A DNA stretch of 64,000 bases. It comes from Trissonchulus latispiculum. Taxonomy: Eukaryota > Nematoda > Enoplea > Enoplida > Ironidae. Both the position numbers and the translations under genes were made by a program. The stretch is taken from assembly GCA_030248195.1 (NCBI GenBank), contig JASAND010006520.1:1-64000 (forward strand). The letters run 5' to 3'. Shown one piece after another: positions 48,585 through 60,953 of the stretch. Within the stretch, counting starts at the first letter, position 1, and each line of letters begins with the position of its first letter. Under the pieces are notes generated by a model, which saw nothing but the letters and a program-made list of their open reading frames with translations, had not been told where the DNA came from and did not search any database.

Positions 48585-51500
48585 ACCCCCAACCTCAGAA
48601 AAATTTAGGGATCTCTCTGGCCTTCGAGCCAGAGAGGAAAACTGAGCTAATACCCGAACACTAACAACTTGAGCGGCCACATGGACCTTTTATGTCCGGC
48701 CTAGAACTGCCATCTAGGATAAAAATTAGGATTTATACTGTGGCCCCTTTGGCCAATTTTATATATGTATGCCTGTATTTTGGCCTTTCGGCCCTTTTTC
48801 ATGTTTTAAGGCCGACTGGCCATCGCTTATTTTAAACCCAAGCCACGGCCAAGAGGCCAATATTCTGTATTTATAAACCCTTAAATCCCGACTTTTAAAC
48901 GCTTTCGGCCAGAAGGCCAATTTTTAAGTTCTCTAGCATGATGGGCTTTCGAGCCAATTTAATTTCTTTAGCTTTAATTTCATTATTATTTTATGATTTC
49001 AAATTCAGGGCAGTCCATGTAAACTCCTCCTGTCTGACGGAGGTCTTGAGACATGTTCTCTCTTTCATTTACTTTCGTTTCTCAACCATTACTTTGTTTG
49101 ATTCAAAAACAACGTTTTCCTTTTAGTGCAAACATTTCTTTCCTTCAGCTCTTTTTGTTGTCACTTTTCGGGGTTTCTTTTTGTAGTATTTAACGGGATT
49201 CTGAGTGGGACCTAATCTCTGAGTTTTGAGCTAGAGAGCCCCTTAATTACGGCTCTGAAATTCATAAGTTAATTAGCAGAAGTATTCTCCCCACAGCCGG
49301 CAACTAGGAGTTGCCGGCCATGACTTTTACCAAAGGCAGTGCGCTGTTTTAAAACACCAGTTTGGTATTATGCTTCGTTTCAGCATTAGGTCGGCTTTAA
49401 AATTGATAAGCATTAACATTGTATAGGTTGTTTTAAAACTGATCTTAAAACATTGAGTTTACATCAATCCAAGTTAATTAATTATCAAGCAGTTTTGAGA
49501 GGAATGGCCGGCTTCCTCATCTTTCTGTAGTTTTCAGTTAAATGTGTATTTAGTTTAACGTAATTTTGTTGCTAGTAGTAATTGCCGAGCAATTATTACT
49601 CACTGGCTTTCTTTCAACTTTCTTCAAAGTTTCACCAAACTTATATAGCTCAACTTTTTCACAAAATTTCTTTTATAAGGCAATTCTATAGAATTGCAAA
49701 AGTCAAATCCGAGCTTAACAAAGTCTAAAGTTTCGAAACCAAATATGCACATAGAATTAGGGTTCGTTAGGCAAGTGTGTTTTGATAGCTAGATGTTTAC
49801 AAGAAAGTTGTACGTGTGGCTAGTGTATGAATGTTCCCTAAATTTACGTAAAACGGTTACTCGGGTAAACCCCTCATGGAGCGTGAGGTTCCGAAATTAA
49901 CTAACTTTTAGGAATGTCTGATTTGCACGAATGCTGATATTTGTTTCGTATGTTTGAGGAGTGAGTGTTTTGACTGATTGACCGGCAACTTGCGGAAACT
50001 CCCCTTTGTACGATCGGGGTTGCAAGGATTGTCACACCTGTATGAATGTTGCTAAGAATCTACCCAACTAATGTTGACCAGTTTTAAATTCATGTCTCTC
50101 ATTCTTACCCTAATAATTATTGTTCAACAATAACTAGCAGCTAAATTACATCCTTGAGAACCAATGGTACATTAATTGGGTTAGTTGGGTGTCTGCGTGC
50201 CATATGAGATGCAAAGTTGGAATAATCCAGAATGCTATGACTAGCACACTGAAGTGTTGACCTAAACCACCAATAATGATCATTCAAATCATAGTTGTTT
50301 TAAAACCAATGTTATTAAGTTAAAGAGAAGTCTTAATCGGCCCGAAACGTTGTCAGTTCGGATTATTTCAAGAACTTAATGACGGGACGAATCCCATCGG
50401 GCGCATGGGATTTGTGCACCCGAAATTATCAAAGAATCCTCATATTAGGCTGAAAGATTGCGTAGCTATGAATAAGTGTCTGATTGTCTGTTAACTGGTC
50501 GTTACTTGAATGAATGTGCAAATGTTAGCCAGTGCGAGCGAATGTCCATTGTCATGTCGTTATAACGTGTACATCAGGTAGTTAGTTCCATTCAGAGTCA
50601 CGGGGACTCCCAGAATAGGCCGTAACTACCAGTTGGTCCTCGATTCGTCCGTGTAGGTAGTCCTATGCCCAAGGGGCGGACGAATCGCAACTAAGGACTC
50701 CTTACTGGTCCATTTTGCAAGTATGCTAGATTTGTAGGAAAATATATAACTCATAGTTAGGTAACATAATAGTGACCGTCAGTACGTAAGAATTAGAAGT
50801 CTCTTTGAACCATCTTCTAATGAATCACAAAAAAATAGCAACTTCAGGAAAGAGAAGGCTTATAAATAAGAATTAGTTTTGTGCAGGAAACGGGTGCTTT
50901 CCTGCTCTTTAAGCGCTTTCTATTCTCTTTTCGAGCCTAATTAAAGAAAACCCAAATATTTGTAAAGGAATCGTGTTATGCTACCGATTTTCTGCACCAT
51001 AAGGCAGAAAATCGCCCAAAATTAATGTTTGCTTGAAATTCATTTATCTCGAACTAATAGCACAAAAATAGCTTCGGCTCAACTGTAAATTGGCCAAAAT
51101 ATGCAGTTTTTAGTCGTTTCGCCCAAATGCTATTCAAAACTAACGAAGTTCCAACCTTTACCTCAGAAAGCCATCTAAAGTGAGTAATGGTTGCTGGGTT
51201 TGATTCCCGCACTTGTGTCCTGTTCTAATGGGTTTTAACCCATTTGATTCAGGTGATCCAGAGGAGCTCACCTGCCAGCGAACTTGATCTGCCTGTGATC
51301 TGCCCAGTATCAGTCAGTGCTTAATCCGAAGGACTTTGTCCGTATCAGTCGTTTGGGAATCAGTAGTCATTAGTTGGAATCAGAGTCTTATCAGTGTGGT
51401 ATCATAATCAGTCTTTTGCCTGGAACAGTCAGTTGGAAGGTACATTGCTGAACACTATATGAGCTCAGGAGTTTAGAGTCTAAGGCAGAGACCATTTCTG

Positions 51501-52384
51501 GCACCGGATCGAATTGGGAACCACTGAAACCTACTAGTGTCTGAACGTTGTGACAATCTTTTCTCACCCTACTCTTAAAATCAATCAATTATGTTCAAAT
51601 TGTCTGTTGCTCTGCTTCTCTCCACCCTGGGAGCTCAGGCTCCCCGGTCTCTGGCTTAGGTCTAATCCTAACCAGTCTATTGGAAGTGCACCTAGATCCT
51701 GCGAAGTCCGATATAAGGAAGAACATCCATTAAACTTTATTCTGTTAATTTATATTAATTATAATTCGGGCATCTCCTGGTAACTCCCCGCCTAGACCGA
51801 CCCCTGTGTTTGTACTCTCCACCGTCCAATAGCCGCCTTAGATCTGTGGGATTCCTTGAGAGTCTTTAATACCAGATCTAAGCCCGCTCACCCATTCCCG
51901 GAACAGAAGTGTAATATCCTTAACTTTAATTAATTATCAGTTAACTGTTGTTTAGTTTGATTTCGTAATTAGACGGATAAGGAAGTTAACCTATCGCACA
52001 TAACTCACGCGTACACACTGTACCTGACAGTACCCTGTCATCAATACCTGAAGAAGAGGAACCCAAAGTTAGGCTAGAGTGAAGCTTAAGTCCTGTTAGT
52101 AATTACCAGGAAAGAGGAAGAAAGGAAGAATAAGTAGTCCAAATACTAGTAGCTAATCTTCCCCTGTTATCGGTCAATTTAACGTGTTAACCTATCAAAA
52201 GAGTTGGCAACCCTGGTACCTTGTACTCTAATTATATATATTGTTAATACTTGTAGTGAATATTAAGTGTTCTGTGACCCCTGTTTGTTAATTTTACTGT
52301 CATTACTGTTGCCAGTCTTAAAGCCTATCTAACCCTGTTGTTGGTTAATAAATCACTGTGTACTCATCCAGACTTAGTTAGGAA

Positions 52385-52535
52385 CAGCCTTGCTGAGTCA
52401 GATCCTGCTGAGATCTTATTGCTGAACTAGATCCTGTCGAGATCTTGCTGCTGAATCAGATCCTGTTGCGATCTTGCTGCTGAAAACGATCCTGTTGCGA
52501 TCACGCTGTTGGATTGAATCCTGCTGCGATCAACC
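52385..52535 (+). repeat. ~30-bp tandem repeat near the LTR end
   Basis: Five diverged copies of a 'ctgctgaatcagatcctgt-cgatctt' type unit occur in succession inside the solo LTR. Comparable but degraded segments occur in the other LTR copies. Confidence 0.6.
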
Positions 52536-52767
52536 TAACGACCCCTACCTAAACGAACTCACGACTACACCCCTATCAGGTTGGCTGTAGAGATCCCCGA
52601 TTTTGGCAAACTACCTTTCGGGAATCTGGTACCTAAGTTTGTCTAATTAGGCAAACGCGCTGACCTTCCGTGTAACTGAACCGATCAGCCTAGTACGACC
52701 CCATTTCTCGAATTCGAATCAAATCAAGCCAAATTCTCATCTAATCCAACTCAGTTCATTACACATT

Positions 52768-53443
52768 TTGCCTTGACTGTCCATATACTGGTCTGACAGA
52801 AATAAAAGTTTCCAAATTTTCCCTACGAAAATGGTAAAATTTGAAGTTTTTCGAGCATTACTCAGAATTGAAAAGATTGATCGGGCCGATGTATGCATTA
52901 TTCGAAAGCGCACACCCAGGGGCATCTATCCATGGGTCGGTTACCAGATTCTGGTTTATCTGCTCAGAATACCAGCCCAACATTACTAATTTTAACACTT
53001 CAATCTAAGCCTCCAAATGAAAGTTGCAAAATTCAAACTAGTCGAGCTTAAATCAATATGACTTCAGTAGAGCTAGTCAAGCCTGATAGGTTTACAATAG
53101 TATTCGGGCAGGCTGTCCAAAATTACAACATTTTGCCTTGACTGTGCATATACTGGTCTGACAGAATTAAAAGTTTCCAAATTTTCAATACGAAAATTGT
53201 AAAATTTGAAGTTTTTCGAGCATTACTCCGAATTAAAAAGATCAATCGAACCTGTGTATGCCGTTTTTAAAAGCGCACACCCAGGGTCACCATGAGATAG
53301 ACTCTCCAGAATTGCAGTCCAATAATAGTTCTGTGTCTATACGGTGCAGAATGAAAACGTCTAAATTTGCCAGGATAAGATATCGAATTTTGAGGTTTCG
53401 AGCATGGCTCAAGCTGGAAAGATTGACCATAGCCGTTTTGAAC
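52768..53443 (+). repeat. ~367-bp satellite array, right block
   Basis: The array resumes with an E-type unit (atg at 52831), exactly as the D-E-E order predicts after the last D unit, then a diverged unit (about 53104-53290) and a strongly diverged one. Further remnants are 54609-54702 and about 55839-56000. Homogeneous centre and diverged edges fit normal satellite evolution. Confidence 0.85.
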
Positions 53444-54600
53444 TAGAGGCCTGCACGGGCCGAATTTTTGCGGCCCGGCCCGGCCCGGCCCGTGAAAAAT
53501 CTTTCTCGGCCCGCCCGGCCCGGCCCGTCAACTGCTTCGGCCCGGCCCGGCCCGGCCCGTCAGATGCTTCGGCCCGGCCCGGCCCGGCCCGTCAAAATTT
53601 TCGGCCCGCCCGTGCCACGAAATTTCTTCATTTGTCGCAAAATGCAAAATTACGTAAATAATTTTGTTAGCTTGGCTATTAAAAACAGAATCTCTGGTTT
53701 TCGGTGCTTTTTCTAGGAAAAGTGTGTTTTCTAAAAACGGATTTTTCGAGTTTTAATGGTTTTTAAACGCAGTTTTAAGGACAAAATAATTTTTGTCGTT
53801 CTACAAATGAAACCAAAAGATAATACTGCCTCATGTTGACACTTTGTATATAAGACTGGAACGCTAGAACAACAAGAAACTGAAAATTCCCTAAAAGGTT
53901 ACAGTGGCAACATTTAAATATTGTACTTTATTAAACCAGATGAAATTTTGTGAAGTGCGCATTTTTATAAGAATTAGTTGAGACATAAACAAATTAGAAG
54001 TAGAGGACTTTAAAAAGATGCAACTGTGCAGAAGGAGTAAACTTTCATTTCTAAAGAAGTAGTAAATCTTTGCTCCACAAACTCAAAACTTTGATTTTTT
54101 AAAACTGCTTTTTTCTAAGTAAATGCATCGTTTTCTTAAAAAAGACAGCAAATACATCAAAACCAAAATAAAATACTTACACTGTTACTAATACCATATA
54201 TTGCCCTATTCCAAAGTTTCATATTCTAATATTGTATGTAAACGCTAAAATTACTTAGGCGAATTGAGGATTTGACATTAATGATGTGACGATAATGTAC
54301 ATGTATTATTTATGAAAATAAAATGCTAACGTTACTGCAGGAAATCAGTGTTAGTTTGAACGGAACATATTGCGGAAACACAAAACATTTTAAGCTAAAT
54401 TATGAATTACTATTTTATAGTTAAATCTTTCAAACAACTGATGGCGGGCCGGACTGTCGGCCCGCGGCCCGGCCCGGCCCGTGAGTTTCGGCCCGCGGCC
54501 CGGCCCGGCCCGTGAACTTTGGTCGTCGGCCCGCCCGGCCCGGCCCGCGGGCCGGGCCGGCCGGGCCGGGCGGGGCGGCGGGCCGTAATGCAGGCCTCTA
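53444..54600 (+). mobile_element. hAT-like MITE (TAGAGGCCTGCA termini), copy 1
   Basis: It starts tagaggcctgcacggg and ends gcaggcctcta, with a perfect 8-bp target duplication ttttgaac at 53436-53443 and 54601-54608. Subterminal 'ggcccggccc' runs flank an AT-rich non-coding core. Apparent frames rich in Ala/Arg/Pro/Gly come from the GC runs. Confidence 0.9.
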
Positions 54601-54702
54601 TTTTGAACCATTGATCAACCCACCATAGCAGTTTTTGAAAGCAGAGATCCTAGTACATTTTAGTGGAGCTTAAATCTGTACTAACTCAGCAGAGCCACCC
54701 AG

Positions 54703-55838
54703 TAGAGGCCTGCATTACGGCCCGCGGCCCGGCCCGGCCCGGGCCGGCACGGCCCGCGGGCCGGGCCGGGCGGGGCGCCGACCCAAGTTCACGGGCCGGG
54801 CCGGGCCGCGGGCCGAAACTCACGGGCCGGGCCGGGCCGCGCGCCGACAGTCCGGCCCGCCATCAGTTGTTTGAAAGATTTAACTATAAAATAGTAATTC
54901 ATAATTTAGCTTAAAATGTTTTGTGTTTCCGCAATATGTTCCGTTCAAACTAACACTGATTTCCTGCAGTAACGTTAGCATTTTATTTTCATAAATAATA
55001 CATGTACATTATCGTCACATCATTAATGTCAAATCCTCAATTCGCCTAAGTAATTTTAGCGTTTACATACAATATTAGAATATGAAACTTTGGAATAGGG
55101 CAATATATGGTATTAGTAACAGTGTAAGTATTTTATTTTGGTTTTGATGTATTTGCTGTCTTTTTTAAGAAAACGATGCATTTACTTAGAAAAAAGCAGT
55201 TTTAAAAAATCAAAGTTTTGAGTTTGTGGAGCAAAGATTTACTACTTCTTTAGAAATGAAAGTTTACTCCTTCTGCACAGTTGCATCTTTTTAAAGTCCT
55301 CTACTTCTAATTTGTTTATGTCTCAACTAATTCTTATAAAAATGCGCACTTCACAAAATTTCATCTGGTTTAATAAAGTACAATATTTAAATGTTGCCAC
55401 TGTAACCTTTTAGGGAATTTTCAGTTTCTTGTTGTTCTAGCGTTCCAGTCTTATATACAAAGTGTCAACATGAGGCAGTATTATCTTTTGGTTTCATTTG
55501 TAGAACGACAAAAATTATTTTGTCCTTAAAACTGCGTTTAAAAACCATTAAAACTCGAAAAATCCGTTTTTAGAAAACACACTTTTCCTAGAAAAAGCAC
55601 CGAAAACCAGAGATTCTGTTTTTAATAGCCAAGCTAACAAAATTATTTACGTAATTTTGCATTTTGCGACAAATGAAGAAATTTCGTGGCACGGGCGGGC
55701 CGAAAATTTTGACGGGACGGGCCGCCGAAGCATCTGACGGGCCGGGCCGGGCCGGGCGAAGCGTTGACGGGCCGGCCGGCGGGCCAAAGATTTCCGGGCC
55801 GGGCCGGGCCGCAAAAATTCGGCCCGTGCAGGCCTCTA
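54703..55838 (-). mobile_element. hAT-like MITE (TAGAGGCCTGCA termini), copy 2, inverted
   Basis: Same family as 53444-54600, in the opposite orientation, with its own 8-bp duplication ccacccag at 54695-54702 and 55839-55846. The core is nearly identical to copy 1 in reverse complement. Only 102 bp of diverged satellite separate the two. Confidence 0.9.
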
Positions 55839-55846
55839 CCACCCAG

Positions 55847-57140
55847 CCATAAGTTCGATAGGTTGACAATAGTAGTGAGGTAGGCATCCAGGAATTGGAA
55901 CAGTTTGCACGGTCTGGCCATATACGGAGTTTGCAGAATTAAAAAGATCCAAATTTCTATTTCCAAATTTAGGCAATATCAGTTTGAAGGTATTCGATCG
56001 AACATTTCTACATCTAACGGTAAACGTAATTTTCACTTAGCTAATAGTGTTGGCTCGCCATTGCAAAGACATACTATTGATTAAAATGTGTTCACTTTGT
56101 TATCGTAAAATAGAGGAACAAACTGCTTGGGGGAAGGGGTCGGAGGATGGGGGAGGAGATATTTATTCCATATTTATTTACAAACGGTTTTAAAATACTC
56201 AGGTGAACTAATAACGTTATGTTATTTATATCCCCCCTTTCGTAAATTTACTTCCCCGCGGTGTTGTTCACTCATGGAATAATTCGAAATTATACTATTA
56301 TGGGTTATTTTATATTGCCAGTTATCTAAAACGTTTAAATATCATATATAAATAAGTGATATTGAATGAAAACTCCTGCTTTTTAGTAAAATTCAATTTT
56401 TCGTCAAAGCACTTGTAGCTACACGTCGTCCGCTCACCGAAAGTAGTCTGGTCCGAGCCTAAAACCTTAAAACTTTAAATTTTTTTATTTTTTCAGTTTC
56501 CGCTCGGAATTGTTTCTGCTGCTGGTAAAAATGGTAAATGTTAATGGTAAAAATAATTATTAAAGACCTTAAACAGTTTTTCGTCAAATATATGAATTGA
56601 ACAAAATACAAATTTTTCTCATGCAGGATTTAAAGGTTTGCCAGCATAATTAGGGACATTTGCAAAGTCGTTAAGTGATATTTCAGTTCACTGTGATTTT
56701 TATAAAGATAACCCTCAAAGTAATTGAGACTATATCAGCAATTATTAAGGCTAGTAGCATAACTCAGAAGGCTAAAAGTTAGCCCAAATGAAAGCTCAAG
56801 CCTTTGTAGCTGAGCTATTTGATATAATAATTTATTTTATCTATTCAAACCGCTGGACTTCTTGCTTTAAATCTGTGACATCAACTGTCCCACATCAGTG
56901 TCATATTACAACATTCCTTCCAATTTTTGAAACTATTACAGAATTCCTCTCTTATTTTTCAATGGTGTCATACATCTGTGCCATATTACAAGATTCCTCT
57001 CAAAATTTTCAAACTATTACAGGATTTCTCTCCCGGTCTCTATAAACTGTCACAATATTGTGACACATTGTTGCTTATTCGATTTCAGTCACTATATTGC
57101 ATATGTTCAATGGTTTGTCAGTAGTAATAGGTCCGCACCA
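55847..57140. other. intergenic region after the satellite
   Basis: After degenerate satellite (to about 56000) the stretch is AT-rich. Three short imperfect repeats of 'tgtcatattacaa-attcct' type occur at 56890-57050. No gene seen. Confidence 0.5.
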
Positions 57141-57149
57141 GATGTATCG

Positions 57150-57345
57150 TTTGGGGGGGGGTGGTGGTGTAAGCGGCGAAAGCGGCGAAGCGGCGAAAGC
57201 GGCGAAGCGGCGAAAGCGGCCTGGGGGTGGTGGTGGTGTGAGCGGCGAAAGCGGCGAAGCGGCGAAAGCGGCGAAGCGGCCTGGTGGGGGTGGTGGTGTG
57301 AGCGGTGAAAGCGGCGAAGCGGCGCTGGCGGAGGAGGAGGCTCAG
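57150..57345 (+). repeat. GC-rich minisatellite (gcggcgaa units)
   Basis: 'agcggcgaa' units of 9 and 15-18 bp are grouped into three blocks, each preceded by 'gggtggtggtgt' (about 57160, 57226, 57288). Open frames through it encode Gly/Ala/Ser/Glu repeats, but they have no other support. Confidence 0.8.
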
Positions 57346-57360
57346 CTGTAGCTTCTGTCG

Positions 57361-57955
57361 CCCGGAACCATGACAGACCCAAGCTTAAATTTGAAAATTG
57401 TTTATTCTTAACGGGAAAAGTTTACCTAGGGGGTTTTCGACCATGTAGAATTCAAATATGAGCTTAGTTTTCTTGTATTAGCTAAGCTCCGTGCTGCAGC
57501 TTGCCCACGACCGGAACCATGGCTGACCCTAGCTTAAATTTGAAAATTGGCTATTTTCATCGGGAAAAGTTTGTTTATAGGGTTTTTGGGCATGTAGAAT
57601 TCAAATACGAGCTTAGTTTTCCTCTGCAACCTAAGCTCCGCGCTGCAAGTGACCCTCGACCGGAGCCATGACAGACCCAAGCTTAAATTTGAAAATTGTT
57701 TATTCTTAACGGGAAAAGTTTACCTAGGGGGTTTTCGACCATGTAGAATTAAAATATGAGCTTAGTTTTCTTGTATTACCTAAGCTCCGTTCTGTACCTA
57801 GCCCTAGACCGGAACCATTGCTGACCCAAGCTTAAAATTAAAAGTCTTCCCTTTTCGACGGGAAAAGTTTGTATATAGGGTTTTCAGGCATGTAGAATTC
57901 AAACATGAGCTTAGTTTTCTTGCTAAGCTCCAATCTGTACGTGGCTAACAATTTG
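57361..57955 (+). repeat. 149-bp tandem repeat, four units
   Basis: 'ccggaaccatg' or its variant recurs at 57362, 57511, 57660 and 57809. Each unit contains 'agcttaaatttgaaaattg', 'cgggaaaagttt', 'catgtagaatt' and 'gagcttagttttc'. Units 1 and 3 are more alike than 1 and 2, which suggests an older dimer. Confidence 0.85.
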
Positions 57956-59801
57956 TGATGAAAATGCAAAATTTGTCCTTTTTCTGTGTAGATTTTATTT
58001 ATAAGTCTTGCAATCATAATTTTATCTGTGACGAAAACGAACACTTCATTTATCTGTAAAATTTAAGTGTTGTGTCGTTTGAATGTGTACGTTTCCAAAA
58101 ACTGAATCAAATTCATGTCTTAACATTTTTCTTAAGAAACAAATCACCAATTTCTGTTTTGGTGTGTAAACTGTCTGTTTGATGAATTATGGAAGAATTG
58201 AAATAAGGAAGACGACAGACGGTTTAAACTAGATCTTGTTAACTGCCCCTTTCAAGTAAACTGTTAAAGTAAAAAATAAAACAGGTGTTGTCAGAGCTTC
58301 CGTTAATGGTCTTGCATTGAAAAATAGACCTACAAGACTACAAAATTTGCAACTGAAAACAATTATATTGATATGGGGTTTTGTGTTAATCGGGCCACTA
58401 CTTCTTTTCTTATTTTGAGTGTGAATGCAGTAATGGTCTTACATTGAAAAATAGACCTACAAATTTACAACTGAAAACAATTATATTGATATAGGGTTTT
58501 GTGTTAATCGGGCCACTACTTCTTTTCTTATTTTGAGTGCGAATGCAGGTGCACAATTAGGTTGTACAGTTAAAGTCTAACTGAATCTCTAATTGTCTAA
58601 AAGCTACTGTTTTTAAAGTGGTGTGGTCCAGTAAATTTGTTTTGAAGTTTGTGTTTACAACTGAAGCTCAAATTGAATTGGAGTTGATTTTATAATCCAA
58701 CTGTGAATTGCCAAAGATAATTTGGATTTGGACCTCTGTTTACTTTCTAACAGTGGTAAGTCCAACTTCTCAATCTTCATTTATATCTTTTGTGTCTTGG
58801 GCAATCAGAGAACACTACCAAAGGAAAACGTTGGTATTAATAATTGACATAGTGGAGTGACTTGCGTACTTTTGTACAGTTATATAGAAACTGTGTTAAA
58901 ACAAGGATTTCAGTTGGAAAAGGAAATTTATTCAACGTTTGTTTTGAAACAGAATTAATTGCCTCATATAGAATGACATTAGTAAGTGCAAATGTGACAA
59001 TTTGGGTTGTTGAAACGTCAAAATTTGGGGGGATATTTATTGTGTTAAAAGGAAGAATTGAAACGTCAAATTTGGGAGGTCAAATTTTAATGTTTTAAAA
59101 GGAAGAATTGAAACGCCAAAATATGGGAGGTCAAATTTTAATGTGTTAAAAGGAAGAAATGAAACGACAAAATTTGGCAAGTTAAATTTTAGTGATTTAA
59201 GAGGAAGAAAATTGCTTACTTTTATGAGCTTTTATGTGCTACATTGTGCATTGTGCTCCATTGTGCTACAGGAAAAGTTTTACAATTTAAGCTAAGCTGC
59301 TAAATCAGATTTAAACGTTAGCATTCGCTAGTTTTATATTAATCTGAATTACACCTGTTCCAATAATTTGCTGAAACAGGTTTTGTTTTAGATACTTTTG
59401 AGACAAGTGCATTGAATTTAGACGACGGTTACAAAGAAATGTTAGTTTTAAAGTGGCAGACTCGCATGACATTACTTTTTTGCATAGTTAGGAAGTGTGT
59501 CAAAACAGAAATTTCAATTAGAAAAGGAAATTTATTCGACTTGTGTTGAACCAAAATTAATTGCCATAAATAAATGACATTAGTAAGGTTAAATTTGACA
59601 ATGGAGGTTGTTGTAATGTCAAAATTAGGAGGGCTTAATTATGATTTGATAAAAGAACGAAAATTACATTTATAAAATGATTTTGGAACTGTTAAATCCA
59701 TTGCACTTTAGCTTCCAAAAGTAAAGTTGAGACTGTCAAAGGAAGAGTAATAAAGCTATAATTCTCAAATCTATAATTTACAAGTGTTTTATTTCTTTCA
59801 G
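57956..59801. other. non-coding region with two short tandem repeats
   Basis: A 127-bp unit occurs twice (58305 and 58432, sharing 'cattgaaaaatagacctaca'). A ~50-bp unit ('ggaagaattgaaacgtcaaa') occurs about four times at 59005-59190. The rest is AT-rich. It reads like a long intron or UTR ahead of the exon at 59802. Confidence 0.6.
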
Positions 59802-59902
59802 CCCAACAATGCTGATTTTGAAACGCTGGTTCCATATCCTTTGGCTACTTTTGTTCCGCTACGTGACTGATCAGGAAGAAAGCGGTGCTGGCTGGCCAAA
59901 AG
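59802..59902 (+). CDS. candidate exon with start codon and signal peptide
   Basis: A strong acceptor ('ttatttctttcag') ends at 59801 and a donor 'aag-gtaaac' follows 59902. The ATG at 59809 opens 'MLILKRWFHILWLLLF', a basic then hydrophobic signal-peptide or membrane-anchor stretch, followed by an acidic segment. Neighbouring exons were not found, so the gene is unidentified. Confidence 0.4.
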
Positions 59903-60132
59903 GTAAACTAATTCAACAATTTAGAAAATGTGGAACCTACACCTAGTTTGCTACAACTTATGAAATATACAAAGGCATCAAAAAATGAGCTGTATTGTTT
60001 GAGTAAACAAGTATATATACAAGACAAACACGATATGTACAGTTACAAGATATATACACAAATATACATATATACATACAAAACAAAATGTCACCAGTCC
60101 ACTGTCCAAGCAAGTCCAACTGTCTGTGTCAG

Positions 60133-60824
60133 TCATCTGGCCATTGACCGTGTGATTTCGGCGTCCGTGCAATAGCACGTGATGAAGTGGGGCCCAACCA
60201 CGGGGGACATGTCCACCACCACCACCACCTTCCGCTTGATGGTGCCCACCCGTCTGGCGTACCAGGTCACCGGTGGGAGTGGTCCATCCCAATTCTCCTG
60301 GGGTCGCTCCCACGTGTCCCCCTCCACAGCCTCGAATGAGGGGGCCTGAAGAGTTTCCTCTTCAACCTCGCCGTTTTCCTTAGGGAGCACCCAGCGGAGA
60401 TAGGGATATTCCAGCCATCCCTCCAATTTGACCCGGACCACCTGGTGGCTGTCCCCTAAACCAAACCCGTCGAGGCCCGTAAGGAAGATATCGCGGGCCT
60501 CCATTTCCAGCTTCCCGTCGCCTTCCACCTCACTGGGCCCCTCCTCCAGCACCCAATTCCAAAGGACCAGGAGCGCTGCCGGGCTGCCTTCAGGTAGCTC
60601 AGGGTGCCCCCATTTTCAAACTCTCCCCCGTGCCTGAAGAAATGCGCCAGGAGAGAGTTTCTGGCCTCCTCCCCGTTGGGCCCGAACGTGGGGAAAGGCG
60701 TCCAGGACACCCCGTAGGCAGCTTCCAGGGCCCCCAGGCACCGCTCCTTCCAGTTCGCACCTTGGTCCCCCAGGGCCCCGGTGAGGGAATCCAGTAGAGT
60801 AAGGAAGGTTAAGTAAGCATTCAT
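60133..60824 (-). pseudogene. GC-rich unidentified gene with one frameshift
   Basis: The ATG at 60824 ('MNAYLTFLTLLDSLTGALG') opens a frame that reads sensibly to about 60620. The continuing coding signal ('LLVLWNWVLEEGPSEVEG' onward, Trp-rich and acidic) is in another frame and runs to the TGA at 60133-60135. The switch falls near a run of five G's at about 60608-60616. A TATA-like 'tatataaa' lies ~110 bp upstream on the minus strand (about 60932-60940). Base composition is much more GC-rich than the surroundings. I do not recognise the family. A sequencing error, a pseudogene or programmed frameshifting are all possible. Confidence 0.55.
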
Positions 60825-60953
60825 GATGGGATGAGGATGGTGAGAATTATAAAAGAAGATGGTGATACGTCGAAAAATAGAAAAATTCAAGCGCGGGTTT
60901 TTGAAACTGTATGTTTGATTAAAGTTTTGGGGTTTATATATTACCAAACTCAC

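Larger units (their letters stand above)
46625..52763 (+). mobile_element. 6.1-kb solo LTR inserted in the satellite
   Basis: It starts tgtaatgaaattgg and ends gttcattaca, i.e. TG...CA with a mirrored terminus. It is flanked by catt at 46621-46624 and 52764-52767, the 4-bp duplication expected of a Ty3/gypsy insertion. The satellite reads straight through when it is removed. No internal second copy of either end and no coding frame beyond short shadows are present, so it is a solo LTR. Its last ~230 bp match the LTR end of the giant retroelement. Inside are a heat-shock-element-like array (48375-48403), a 'ggcc'-rich stretch (48660-48930) and a ~30-bp tandem repeat of 'gctgaatcagatcctgttgcgatctt' type (52385-52535). 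Confidence 0.85.

Noticed and set aside
51187..51213. tRNA-like B-box (ggtttgattcc) in the solo LTR
   Set aside because: No A-box at proper distance and no cloverleaf could be drawn.
53404..55966. Ala/Arg/Pro/Gly-rich frames
   Set aside because: They are translations of ggcccggccc runs in the hAT-like MITEs.
57060..57382. Overlapping 80-90-codon frames, one with a 'GGGGGVSGESGEAA' repeat
   Set aside because: The minisatellite is open in several frames on both strands; no flanking coding signal.
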